From assembly GCA_021324885.1 (NCBI GenBank), contig JAJPIF010000026.1:1-64000 (forward strand): a stretch of 64,000 bases of DNA, given 5' to 3'. Shown piece after piece: positions 21,895 to 30,992 of this stretch. Under the pieces are notes generated by a model. That model searched no databases. It saw only the letters and a list, made by a program, of their open reading frames with translations, and was not told the DNA's origin. Origin of the DNA: Pseudomonadota bacterium. GTDB taxonomy: Bacteria > Desulfobacterota > Binatia > Binatales > Binataceae. Position 1 is the stretch's first letter. Each line of letters starts with the position of its first letter. Position numbers and translations under genes: made by a program.

Positions 21895-22106
21895 AGAGAG
21901 AGGAGTGAGGGGAGAGAAGTGAGGAGTGAGAGGGCAGAGAAAGAAGTCAGCAAAGAGAGTTTTGGAAAGACCGCACGCCCCGCGACCTTCAAAACGCGAA
22001 ATTGTTCCGCTTGCACCGGGGAAGCGGAAAGGGATTGAGTTTCCGTTTATCTCTCCTCTTTTCCACTTTCACTACTCACTTCTCTCACTCACTACTGTTC
22101 TTTCTA
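21892..22106. repeat. GA/CT-rich imperfect inverted repeat (copy 2)
   Basis: Left arm gagaggagtgaggggagagaagtgaggagtgag; right arm cactttcactactcacttctctcactcact; the right arm encodes the C-terminus of the DUF692 gene. Confidence 0.6.
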
Positions 22107-22908
22107 TGGCGCGGGCGCGCTCCATGTGTGCGGTCAGTTGTTCGAATTCGGGAATCCGCGCGTCCCATTCGATCAAGGTCGAAACCCGGCCGCATCGCTC
22201 AAGCGCGAGCCTCAACAGTTGCCAAACCGGTTCGCTTACCGGATGGTCGTGAGTATCGACGAGATGGGTGCCGGCGTCACTATGGCCCGCCAGATGGATT
22301 TGGGCGACGCGTTGCGCACAGATCCGCTCGATATATTCGGCGGCTGAAAATCCATGGTTTTGCGCGTTGACGTGGATGTTGTTGACGTCGAGCAGAATCC
22401 CGCAGTCGGCTCGCTGCGCCACCGCGTTGAGGAACTCCCATTCCGGCATCGTCGAATGCCGATACGTCAGATAACTCGATACATTCTCGATTAGAATTCG
22501 CCGTCCAAGCCGATGCTGGACCTGGTCGATTCGTGCGGCGACGTGCTTCAGCGATTCCTCGGTGTAGGGCAGCGGCAGCAGGTCGTGAGTGAAATGCCCG
22601 CCGAAAGCGCCCCAGCAAAGATGGTCCGAGATCCATGCCGGCTCGAACCGCTTGATCAGGATGCCGAGTTCCTCCAGATAGTCCGATCGCAAGGGATCGG
22701 TGCCGCCCAGGTTCAGCGAGACTCCGTGGAAAACGATCGGGGACTGTTCTCGCGCTTTTTCCAGAACGATCAGCGGCCATCCCGCGCGGATCATGAAGTT
22801 TTCGCTGATTACCTCGTACCAATCGGCGCGCGCGCCGCCGCCAGGAATCAGTCGGTAATGCGGCGGCCTTAACCCCACCCCGTGACCGATATAGGGGAAA
22901 CCTTCCAC
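22072..22908 (-). CDS. DUF692 / MNIO (multinuclear non-heme iron oxidase) protein, BufB-like
   Basis: GHGVGLRPPHY, EVISENFM, VFHGVSLNLGG, ISDHLCWG, ILIENVSSYL, DCGILLDVNNIHVNAQNHGF, QIHLAGHSD, DTHDHPVSEPVW. Confidence 0.92.
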   Translation of the reverse strand: MEGFPYIGHGVGLRPPHYRLIPGGGARADWYEVISENFMIRAGWPLIVLEKAREQSPIVFHGVSLNLGGTDPLRSDYLEELGILIKRFEPAWISDHLCWGAFGGHFTHDLLPLPYTEESLKHVAARIDQVQHRLGRRILIENVSSYLTYRHSTMPEWEFLNAVAQRADCGILLDVNNIHVNAQNHGFSAAEYIERICAQRVAQIHLAGHSDAGTHLVDTHDHPVSEPVWQLLRLALERCGRVSTLIEWDARIPEFEQLTAHMERARAIERTVVSERSE

Positions 22909-22977
22909 GTCAATGATTAACGGGAGCTATCTGTTTGGATCCCGGTCTGCAGCGGGGCAGGGCGGACAATGCCAGCG

Positions 22978-23247
22978 TTACATCGCCTTGGGCTCGGCCA
23001 TCACGGTTCCGCCCTTCGTAGTGCATTCCTTGGCGCTGCTCACCGTTACCCATCCCTGACCCTTGCAGGAGTTGTGGCCCTTGCAATCGTTTTTGGCCGA
23101 TGCGCACGCGCCTTGCCCTTTGCAACTGTTGATTCCCATGCATCGCACGGTGGTTGAGCCTGCGCTCTGGTCGGCGCGCGCGCTGACCGCGCCGCTGACG
23201 ATCAGGAGCGCAGCGGCGCCCGCGATAGCAATTGATTTTGGATTCAT
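22978..23247 (-). CDS. BufA2-like (bufferin-type) Cys-rich RiPP precursor with signal peptide
   Basis: 89 aa: Sec-like signal MNPKSIAIAGAAALLIVSGAVSARA, then RCMGINSCKGQGACASAKNDCKGHNSCKGQGW...ECTTKGG (6 Cys); GGGAGGA RBS; 69 bp upstream of the MNIO gene. Confidence 0.82.
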   Translation of the reverse strand: MNPKSIAIAGAAALLIVSGAVSARADQSAGSTTVRCMGINSCKGQGACASAKNDCKGHNSCKGQGWVTVSSAKECTTKGGTVMAEPKAM

Positions 23248-23385
23248 CCCGATTGTCCTCCCATAACGATTGCAACTGCGCCTGTAATCGCCGAACTTAG
23301 CCGCTTCAGCGTTTTCCGCACCATCATGTCAACAGCGGGCCGCGTGGGCAACGCCGAAAAAACCCCTCGATTTTCGCATATTCGT

Positions 23386-24144
23386 TCATTGCGCCGTCCA
23401 GCCGCCGTCCACCGGCATGGTCACGCCGGTCACGAAGGCGGCAGCGTCCGAACACAGCCATACGGCCGCGGCCGCGATTTCTTCGGGCTTGCCCAGACGT
23501 TTTATAGCCTGCGGTGCAGCGAGAAATTTTTCGCTGGTTCCCGCGGCCATCACTCGCTCGACCATCGGCGTTCGGATCGATCCCGGACAGACCGCGTTTA
23601 CCCTGATTTTGGATTTGGCGAATTCCAACGCTGCCTCTTTGGTCAGGCCTGCGACGCCATGCTTGGCCGCAATGTATGGAGCGATACCGGGGACCGCGAT
23701 CAGACCCATCACGGAGCAGGTGTTGACGATGGCGCCGCCGCCTCGCTTGAGCATCGCCGGGATTTCGTACTTCATACACAGCCACACGCCGGTCAAATCT
23801 ACTGCGATCACGCGCTGCCATTCCTCTTCGGTCGAGTCGAGAATGCCTTTGGCGGGACCCTCGATGCCGGCGTTGTTGAACGCAAAGTCGAGGCCCCCGT
23901 ACATATCGGCCGCCGCCTGCACCATCCGCTGAACCTGCGCGCTGACGCTTACGTCGGTGTGGACAAAGCAGGCTTCGCCGCCGATGTCCTTGATCAATTC
24001 GACGGTGCGGTTGCCTCCTTCCGCAGCGACGTCCGCGACCACCACTTTGGCGCCGACGCGCGCGAAACGGATCGAGGCGGCGCGTCCGATTCCCGATCCA
24101 CCCCCGGTCACCAATGCGATCCGCCCCTGCATGTTAGCATCCAT
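23386..24144 (-). CDS. SDR family oxidoreductase
   Basis: ALVTGGGSGIGRAAS, NNAGIEGPAKG, YIAAKHGVAGLTKEAA. Confidence 0.93.
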   Translation of the reverse strand: MDANMQGRIALVTGGGSGIGRAASIRFARVGAKVVVADVAAEGGNRTVELIKDIGGEACFVHTDVSVSAQVQRMVQAAADMYGGLDFAFNNAGIEGPAKGILDSTEEEWQRVIAVDLTGVWLCMKYEIPAMLKRGGGAIVNTCSVMGLIAVPGIAPYIAAKHGVAGLTKEAALEFAKSKIRVNAVCPGSIRTPMVERVMAAGTSEKFLAAPQAIKRLGKPEEIAAAAVWLCSDAAAFVTGVTMPVDGGWTAQ

Positions 24145-24364
24145 GAAAATACGCCTCCCGATTCGTTGACCTGGCCCGACAACCTTACGGCTTCGCCGCC
24201 GTCCATAGGGCTGCCAGTTTTGCTATCACAGATGAAACCGCGCTGCACATGCGCTGTGCCATAGAATGGGGCGTCCTTGTCTCAGTGAGGCGTAATTTGC
24301 GCGCGCAAACATCTAACCGCTAAAATAATCGACACGAAGCAATTGAGCCGGCGATACGGCGGCC

Positions 24365-24652
24365 GTGGGGGGACTTCAAAATCAGATGGAAAAGATATTA
24401 ACCGGCCTGTTGGAAAGGGCGTTGCGCTCAGTCAGTCCGGTGATGGGCGATGGATCACGGGCGGAGACGGCAGGGTACTGCGAATTGTGCCGGGGGTCGG
24501 GGCTCCACGATGACGCTGCGATGCGGTGCGAATGCTGGTGTCATGAGGCGCGCGCGGCGGTGAGGGCGGCAGAGGCGCAGGGCGCTACGCGCCGGCGCAC
24601 GCCGGCGCGTAGCGCCCTGCGCGGACGTGGCGAGAAGAGCCGCCGCGGCTAG
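24365..24652 (+). CDS. Small Cys-rich hypothetical protein (3' end inside hairpin cluster)
   Basis: CELCRGSGLHDDAAMRCECWCHE zinc-binding-like motif; downstream coding is made of palindromes. Confidence 0.4.
   Translation: MGGLQNQMEKILTGLLERALRSVSPVMGDGSRAETAGYCELCRGSGLHDDAAMRCECWCHEARAAVRAAEAQGATRRRTPARSALRGRGEKSRRG
24575..24622. repeat. Perfect 22-bp-stem hairpin 1
   Basis: gcgcagggcgctacgcgccggc (24575-24596), gcac loop, exact reverse complement 24601-24622. Confidence 0.95.
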
Positions 24653-25166
24653 CTCCGCGCCTGCGCGGAGCCAGCCGCGGCGGCGGGTTGGCGGGCGGTC
24701 GGGGATAGGCGGCGCTTTGGCGCCGCCTATCCCCGACCGCCCCTGCCCGGTTTGCGCCAGCCCCCTTCGCAGGCGCATCGAGTTGCGCCTGTTGCAGGGA
24801 GCCGCAGAGGCCCAATCCCTCGCAGGCCTGGGCCCCCACTCTCTCGGCCCTGCCGACGTCGCCGCTCACATCGAATCCGCTCATCTCAACGCGGATCCGT
24901 CCATGCTCGTCGGCTGCCTGCTGCAACTGCTGCGTGAGTCCACCCAGGGCAACCGGATTGCCCCCAAGCCAACTCTCGCCGCTATTAACCAGAACCACAA
25001 ACTGCGTCTGGAGGTGATCAAGTTGCTCGCCGCCGTCGGGCATTCGGCGGGCGCTCGGACTCCCGCTGGTTTCAGCGGCGAGACGCTGAATCTGCTCTTG
25101 AGCGACCAGCAGGCGCGGGAGATGCGCAAGATTGCCGCCCGCCGCGAGGCTAAGCGGCGCAGCTGA
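24627..25166 (+). CDS. Zinc-ribbon/HTH-like hypothetical protein (N-terminus uncertain)
   Basis: CPVCASPLRRRIELRLLQGAAEAQSLAGLGPHSLGPADVAAHIESAHL resembles CPxC-HTH proteins common on mobile DNA; first ~40 residues lie in the hairpins. Confidence 0.5.
   Translation: MARRAAAASSAPARSQPRRRVGGRSGIGGALAPPIPDRPCPVCASPLRRRIELRLLQGAAEAQSLAGLGPHSLGPADVAAHIESAHLNADPSMLVGCLLQLLRESTQGNRIAPKPTLAAINQNHKLRLEVIKLLAAVGHSAGARTPAGFSGETLNLLLSDQQAREMRKIAARREAKRRS
24639..24684. repeat. 22-bp-stem hairpin 2 (one mismatch)
   Basis: gccgccgcggctagctccgcgc (24639-24660) / gcgcggagccagccgcggcggc (24663-24684). Confidence 0.93.
24693..24742. repeat. Perfect 23-bp-stem hairpin 3
   Basis: gggcggtcggggataggcggcgc (24693-24715) / gcgccgcctatccccgaccgccc (24720-24742), tttg loop. 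Confidence 0.95.
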
Positions 25167-25309
25167 TGGTACGGTCGTCTGCCTGACGGTTCACCGTGAA
25201 GCCTGGGACCGCAAGGCTGGGCGAGCCGGTTTATGTTTATTTTACTTGCGCAGTGAAGCTGTTGTGCTAAACACAAAGGCAGATAGAATGCAACAGCGGA
25301 GACAGTGAA

Positions 25310-26434
25310 ATGGCATCTCTACGAGTGATATCAGCGGACTCCCATATGATGGAGCCACCCGATTTATGGACCGACGCCCTGGGTAAGAAATACGGGGACC
25401 GTACTCCCCAGGTTAAGTTGACTTCCAAGGGCCATCTGTTTGTTGCGCCCGGTGTCAGGCCGTTCGCGGTAGCCGGCGGTTTTGGCGCAGGCCGCAGCGG
25501 GAAGGAACTCAAGGAGCACCTGACCCATGGCTACGAGGCGGCGCGTCCGGGGGGATGGGATCCGGTCGAGCGCATTAAGGATCAGGACATTGACGGGGTC
25601 GAAGCGGAAGTACTGTACACGACGCTTGGAATGCCGCTGTTCGGGCTGGACGACGCGCAACTGCAGCGTGACTGCTTTGCGGTTTACAACGACTGGGTAG
25701 CGGAATTTTGCCAGCACAATCCGCGCCGCCTGCACGCGATCGCCTTGATCTCGCTCGAGGATATCGGTGAAGGAGTGAAGGAGTTGACGCGCTGCGCGAA
25801 AAAGGGCCTCAAGGGCGCGATGATTTGGGGCTCGGCGCCTGCTGACCGGCCTTACTACAGCACCGTTTACGATCCGTTCTGGGCGGCCGCCCAGGATTTG
25901 GAAATGCCGCTGTCCCTGCATGTGATAACCGCCAAGGACCAGGCGCCAGGGCCCAAGCCGGCGCAGCGGGTGCCGGGGCACATCAACACCATGCGCGGTT
26001 ACATGGGACTGATTCACGAAGTGCAGCGTTCGCTGACCGATATCATCGCCAGCGGTGTGCTCGAACGGTTTCCGCGGCTTCAAATCGTTTCCGCAGAAAA
26101 TGATACCGGTTGGCTGCCCCATTTCATGTACCGCATGGACCACGCCTTTGAAAAATTCGCCGATCTCAACGAGGAGAAACCGCTCAAGATGAAGCCGAGC
26201 GAATACGTGCGTCGGCAGATGTGGGCGACTTTCCAGGACGATCCGACCGGCCCGGCAGGCTACCGATCCTTCGGCGAGAACAACTACATGTGGGCCTCGG
26301 ATTTCCCGCACACCGATTCGACATGGCCGCATTCGCGCGAGGTAATCGCCAGGGACTTCAGCGGCGTACCGGAAAGCGTGACCAGCAAAATCGTCTTCGA
26401 CAACGCCAACAAGCTCTATCGCATGGGTCTTTAA
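25310..26434 (+). CDS. Amidohydrolase family protein
   Basis: RVISADSHMMEPPDLW...; MWASDFPHTDSTWPHS metal-dependent hydrolase motifs. Confidence 0.9.
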   Translation: MASLRVISADSHMMEPPDLWTDALGKKYGDRTPQVKLTSKGHLFVAPGVRPFAVAGGFGAGRSGKELKEHLTHGYEAARPGGWDPVERIKDQDIDGVEAEVLYTTLGMPLFGLDDAQLQRDCFAVYNDWVAEFCQHNPRRLHAIALISLEDIGEGVKELTRCAKKGLKGAMIWGSAPADRPYYSTVYDPFWAAAQDLEMPLSLHVITAKDQAPGPKPAQRVPGHINTMRGYMGLIHEVQRSLTDIIASGVLERFPRLQIVSAENDTGWLPHFMYRMDHAFEKFADLNEEKPLKMKPSEYVRRQMWATFQDDPTGPAGYRSFGENNYMWASDFPHTDSTWPHSREVIARDFSGVPESVTSKIVFDNANKLYRMGL

Positions 26435-26447
26435 GCTTGATCGGCTT

Positions 26448-26478
26448 CGTGGGACGGGCTTGTTCAGCCTGTCCCACG
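26448..26478. terminator. Hairpin downstream of amidohydrolase
   Basis: cgtgggacgggct-tgttc-agcctgtcccacg, 13-bp stem with one non-Watson-Crick pair; no strong U tract. Confidence 0.45.
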
Positions 26479-26690
26479 TTAGCTCCAATCACCCCCGCGT
26501 CAGACCCACCCGAAATGGGTTGCTTTTCATTGCGCTGAACATTCGGGCGTGACACTCTGCTATCAGGCCCGACGCCTGATGGAACAATCTTCCAGCATCC
26601 GCTATGCCTGAATCTCGACCATCCGGCCGCAGCCCGCTTTTCCGCTGAACGTCCAAACGACGCCTGTAGCAGCGCATTGGGAGGTTCGAC

Positions 26691-27077
26691 TTGGCCTCGC
26701 AGGAATATTGCGCGGAAGACAGTCGCAAACGCGTGCTGATCGTCGAGGACGACCGTGACTCCGCCCAGATGCTCGCGGAGGTGCTTGAAGCGGGCGGACT
26801 TTTGACCCGGATCGCCTTCAATGGTCCCAGCGCGCTCGACGCAGCGCGGCCTTTCGAACCTGACATTGCGATAATCGACATCAACCTGCCGCTGATGGAT
26901 GGGTATGAACTGGCTCGCGCAATCCGCGAGCTTCCGGGCCGGCGTTCGATCAAGCTGGTCGCGCTGACCGGACACAGCGAGCCGGCCCATCGGCGGATGG
27001 CGCAGCAGGCCGGCTTCGACGCGCTCCTGGTCAAACCCGTTGACCTGAAAAAGTTGCGGTCGTTGATCGCCGGCTAG
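26691..27077 (+). CDS. Stand-alone response regulator receiver protein
   Basis: VLIVEDDRDSAQMLAEVLE...DIAIIDINLPLMDGYELARAIR...VALTGHSE...LVKPVDLKKL; TTG start. Confidence 0.88.
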   Translation: MASQEYCAEDSRKRVLIVEDDRDSAQMLAEVLEAGGLLTRIAFNGPSALDAARPFEPDIAIIDINLPLMDGYELARAIRELPGRRSIKLVALTGHSEPAHRRMAQQAGFDALLVKPVDLKKLRSLIAG

Positions 27078-27165
27078 TCCTGGCACTAACGCGGATAACC
27101 CTTGCCCGCGCTGACAATCCGGCAAGCGCAGCGGCTATTAAGCTTAATCGGCCTCATGGTCCGAA

Positions 27166-27339
27166 TCAGTGTCGGCGCTCGCGCTGGATCTGGGCCTCGC
27201 GGAAAAAGAAAAAGATACACATCGCCCCCTCAATCAGGACGCTGGTCCAGCGCTTCTGCGAGGCCGCGATACCCGCCATCACAGCCGCCGCGCCCCCGAC
27301 ATAACCGTGCCACGTGATGGGAAGTGGTTTGAACGCCAT
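27166..27339 (-). CDS. Small (57 aa) putative membrane protein
   Basis: MAFKPLPITWHGYVGGAAAVMAGIAASQKRWTSVLIEGAMCIFFFFREAQIQRERRH; read directly, below the ORF-track cutoff; 18 bp downstream of the VOC gene. Confidence 0.45.
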   Translation of the reverse strand: MAFKPLPITWHGYVGGAAAVMAGIAASQKRWTSVLIEGAMCIFFFFREAQIQRERRH

Positions 27340-27357
27340 CAAGTCCCCACGGCGCGC

Positions 27358-27729
27358 TCAGTGGCTTTCACGCAGCTCGATTGCGTTTCCGTCCGGATCG
27401 TTGAGTAACATCACGCTACCCGCGACCGAGCCGAGCATGACGCGATGTTTAATCCCGTGCCGTTCGAGTTCAGCGCTGGCGGCGGCGAAATCGTCGATCA
27501 CGATCGCGATATGGGGCCGGGTCGCCATTGCGGGCTCCGAATCGTACTGCGCAACCGGACCGTGAATCAGATGGACTTGCGCGTTGCCCAGCGACAGCCA
27601 GGCGCCCGGGCGGTCAACCGCGGGGCGCTGAATTTCGTTGAAGCCCAGCACGTTGACGTAAAAATTGCGCGCTCGCTCCACGTCGGTGACCCGAATGGCG
27701 GCGTGATGGAAAGCTTTGGGTTTCAACAT
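27358..27729 (-). CDS. VOC family (glyoxalase/dioxygenase superfamily) protein
   Basis: FHHAAIRVTDVERARNFYVNVLGFNEIQRP...LLNDPDGNAIELRE. Confidence 0.9.
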   Translation of the reverse strand: MLKPKAFHHAAIRVTDVERARNFYVNVLGFNEIQRPAVDRPGAWLSLGNAQVHLIHGPVAQYDSEPAMATRPHIAIVIDDFAAASAELERHGIKHRVMLGSVAGSVMLLNDPDGNAIELRESH

Positions 27730-27874
27730 CGTTCAACTCCGCGGTGTTTGATTCTGGCGGATCTTAGCGCCTCTTACTTCATCCGCCAAAGCTCTCGCTG
27801 ATTGTTTCGCGGTTTCATTTGCGCGAGCTATAAGGAGTTTGTTAAGCGGACCAAGCGCAGGAGAAGTGAACAAG

Positions 27875-28639
27875 ATGGCATCTGGAACAACTCGATTGAG
27901 TGGAAAAGTCGCGGTCATAACCGGCGGGGCGCAGGGAATCGGACGCGGGATCGTTGACCGCCTTGCGCGGGAAGGAGCAAAGGTCGCGGTGGCTGACATC
28001 AACGAAAGCGGCGCTGCCAAGGCGGCGGACGAAATAAGAGCCGCCGGAGGGAGTGCATGCGCAGTGAAACTTGATGTCACCAGCCTGAAAAGCGCGACAG
28101 CCGCCGCAGATTCAGTTGAGAAGGAGTTGGGCCCGGTCGATATCCTGGTCAACAACGCCGGATGGGACAAGGTGCAGCATTTTCTGGAGACCGACGAAGA
28201 GCTCTGGAACCGCCTGATCGATATCAACTTCAGGGGCGTGCTCAATTGCGTAAAAGCGTTCGCGCCGCGGATGCTCGATCGGCCCGGCGGCAGGATTATT
28301 TCGGTGGCTTCGGACGCGGGCCGCTCCGGCGGCGTCAATGACGCGGTCTATTCCGGATGTAAAGGCGCGGTCATGTCATTTACCAAGGCCCTGGCGCGGG
28401 AGCTGGCCCGCTACCAGATCACGGTCAACGCGGTTTCACCCGGAATCATCGACACGCCTTTGTCGCGAGCGATTTCCGGCGGCATCCCGGGATACATGGA
28501 GCGGCTGATGAAAGTGGTTCCACTGCGCCGAAAGGGCGCGCCCGAAGACATAGCGGCAGCCGTTGCCTACCTGGCGTCGAGCGACGCGGATTATGTCACG
28601 GGTCAGATAATCAGCGTCAATGGTGGGATGACGATGTAG
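27875..28639 (+). CDS. SDR family oxidoreductase
   Basis: VAVITGGAQGIGRGIVDRL, NNAGWDK, YSGCKGAV; in-frame ATG also at 27839. Confidence 0.92.
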   Translation: MASGTTRLSGKVAVITGGAQGIGRGIVDRLAREGAKVAVADINESGAAKAADEIRAAGGSACAVKLDVTSLKSATAAADSVEKELGPVDILVNNAGWDKVQHFLETDEELWNRLIDINFRGVLNCVKAFAPRMLDRPGGRIISVASDAGRSGGVNDAVYSGCKGAVMSFTKALARELARYQITVNAVSPGIIDTPLSRAISGGIPGYMERLMKVVPLRRKGAPEDIAAAVAYLASSDADYVTGQIISVNGGMTM

Positions 28640-28738
28640 CGGGAGGGCTCCTGCAACTTGAAATTTTCCTGGCATTCAGCTCTCCCATTACCGAATTTCA
28701 TCGACGGAGAACCCAAACAATATGGTGTAAGCCTTGCC

Positions 28739-30001
28739 TTAAGTGACCGCGGATTTCCAATAGTCGATGGGATCTGCGTGCAGGTCGATGCCGGCTTGTT
28801 CTCTGCCTAATGCTATCACCACCGCACCGAGCGTCAGTACAGTGAAGGCGACGACCGCCAAAGCGTTGGCGTAGCCTATCCGAACCGCCATCAGCGACTC
28901 GGCGTAGGCTGCATTGGCGGCAAGCAGCACCCCAATCTGGTAGGCAAGGCCCGGGAAAAGACCTCGCACTGCGGGCGGCGATAGTTCCACCAGATGGGCC
29001 GGGATAACGCCCCACGCTCCCTGCACCATCGCCTGCATCAGGAACGCGCCCAAAGCCAACGCCCACAAGGAATGAGCGTAGATCCATAACGGCAGGACCA
29101 GCACCGCCAGCAGTACGGCCGTAACCATCGCGCGGCGACGGCCGATCCGATCCGAGAATTCGCCGAAGAACAGGCCGCCGGCAATGGCGCCGATGTTGTA
29201 GATGATCGCCATCGAGGCGACCAGATGCGGATCGAAGTTGCGCTGGCGCTCCAGAAACGTCGGATACATGTCCTGGGTGCCATGGGAAATCAGGTTCATC
29301 ATTGTCATCAGCGCCACCATGTACATGAAGCCGCCCAGGTTGCCGCGAATCGAATCGACAATTTCGGACGCACTTGGACGCCGCCGCTCCCAGGCTTTGG
29401 ATTCCGGTACCCTGGCGCGGATGAACAGTGTGAGCAGGGCGGGGAGACCGCCGGCATAAAACAGCGCGCGCCACCCGAAGCGCGGAAAGATGAAGAAGAA
29501 CGCCGCCGCGGCCAACAGGTAGCCGAACGCGTAACCTTCCTGGAGCAGCCCCGACATCAGCCCGCGACGCTTGGACGATACCGCCTCCATCGCCAGCGAC
29601 GCACCTACCCCCCATTCGCCGCCCATCCCGATTCCATACAGTGCGCGCAGCAACAGGAACCATCCGTAAGTCGGAGCCAGCCCGCTCAGCACTTCGACCG
29701 CTGAATAGAACACCACGTCGATGAGCAGCGGCAGACGGCGTCCATAAATGTCCGCCATCCAGCCGAAAAGCAGCGCCCCCACCGGGCGCATGATTAGCGT
29801 CAAGGTGATAGTGAAAGCGATATCGCTGATCGGGCGACGGAACTCTCTGGCGACCGCCGGAATTACGAAGACCAGCACGAAGAAATCGAATGCGTCCAGC
29901 GTCCAGCCGAGGAAGCTGGCAACGAACGCGGTTGCCGAATGGGCCGGCTGCGGCGCGCTCTTATGCGGTCCAGCGCCCGCCTCTGGCTGGTGCTGCTGCA
30001 T
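28739..30001 (-). CDS. MFS transporter
   Basis: 420 aa, 12 TM-like; GWMADIYGRRLPLL, GIGMGGEWGVGASLAMEAV, GEFSDRIGRRRAM. Confidence 0.9.
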   Translation of the reverse strand: MQQHQPEAGAGPHKSAPQPAHSATAFVASFLGWTLDAFDFFVLVFVIPAVAREFRRPISDIAFTITLTLIMRPVGALLFGWMADIYGRRLPLLIDVVFYSAVEVLSGLAPTYGWFLLLRALYGIGMGGEWGVGASLAMEAVSSKRRGLMSGLLQEGYAFGYLLAAAAFFFIFPRFGWRALFYAGGLPALLTLFIRARVPESKAWERRRPSASEIVDSIRGNLGGFMYMVALMTMMNLISHGTQDMYPTFLERQRNFDPHLVASMAIIYNIGAIAGGLFFGEFSDRIGRRRAMVTAVLLAVLVLPLWIYAHSLWALALGAFLMQAMVQGAWGVIPAHLVELSPPAVRGLFPGLAYQIGVLLAANAAYAESLMAVRIGYANALAVVAFTVLTLGAVVIALGREQAGIDLHADPIDYWKSAVT

Positions 30002-30210
30002 CGCGGGTTTAATTATTGGAAGCGACGATTCGATTAAAGAGTGGCGCCAATCTCACTGGTTAGCGGGCCGCGTTTGGCCCCGGTTGACGCCCGCGGGACA
30101 GCAGCTTGACTGTCATTCTTGGCCCCGCCTATAGTGACCTTCGAGACTCCGGAACTGCAATGTAAGGCGCGCAGGGCAGCAGTTTTGACGCGCGCCGGAC
30201 CGGGATAACA

Positions 30211-30927
30211 ATGAAGCGACGCAGCGAAATGACACTGGCGGAGCGCGTGTATCTGCCGGAAATCCTTAAGGGTCTGGTGGTCACGAATTATCATTTCGTG
30301 CGCAACCTGGTCCTGCATACCGCCCATCTTTTTGGTCTGGCCAAAACCCGCCGCGCGGCGCTTACCGTTCAATACCCCGATGAGCGCAAACGCTACTCGG
30401 AGGGCTACCGCGGCAGCCACCGGCTGACCTTGCGGCCCGACGGCGCGGTGCGCTGCACGGCCTGTTTTTTGTGCGCAACCGCTTGTCCCGCCCAATGCAT
30501 CTATATCGAGGCTGGCGAGCATCCTGATCCGCACATCGAGAAGTACCCGACGCGCTACGAGATCGACACGCTGCGATGCATCTATTGCGGCTTGTGCGTC
30601 GAAGCCTGCCCATGCGACGCGATCCGTATGGACACCTATGTCCATCCTCGAATCTGGGGCTTCGATCGCAAGGACTTTGTGGAAACCAAGGAAGTGCTGA
30701 TGCATCGTTCCGAAGTCCTCGCCGCCAAGGGCCGCGAAGGCAACATGGAAGAGATGCTGGCCTGGTACCGGGAGCAGGAGCGGCAGATCTACGATCCCCA
30801 GCGTCCGGAGTTGAAAACCTATACCAGCCGTGTTCTGCCGCAGCCATGGGCGGACAAGGACGAGCAACAGGGTGAAATACCGGCTCTCCCGCGCCATCCC
30901 GGGGCCAACGGCAGTTCGCCTAAATGA
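30211..30927 (+). CDS. nuoI: NuoI-like NADH-quinone oxidoreductase subunit I (2x[4Fe-4S])
   Basis: [20 protein letters not shown] and [18 protein letters not shown]; ...[16 protein letters not shown]. Confidence 0.9.
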   Translation: MKRRSEMTLAERVYLPEILKGLVVTNYHFVRNLVLHTAHLFGLAKTRRAALTVQYPDERKRYSEGYRGSHRLTLRPDGAVRCTACFLCATACPAQCIYIEAGEHPDPHIEKYPTRYEIDTLRCIYCGLCVEACPCDAIRMDTYVHPRIWGFDRKDFVETKEVLMHRSEVLAAKGREGNMEEMLAWYREQERQIYDPQRPELKTYTSRVLPQPWADKDEQQGEIPALPRHPGANGSSPK

Positions 30928-30992
30928 CGAGTTCACATTCACAATCGTACGGAGCAATAATCGCTGCCGGCACGGATAATTGAGGAAGGACC

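Noticed and set aside
25364-26488. 374-aa - strand ORF
   Set aside because: Antisense shadow of the amidohydrolase gene
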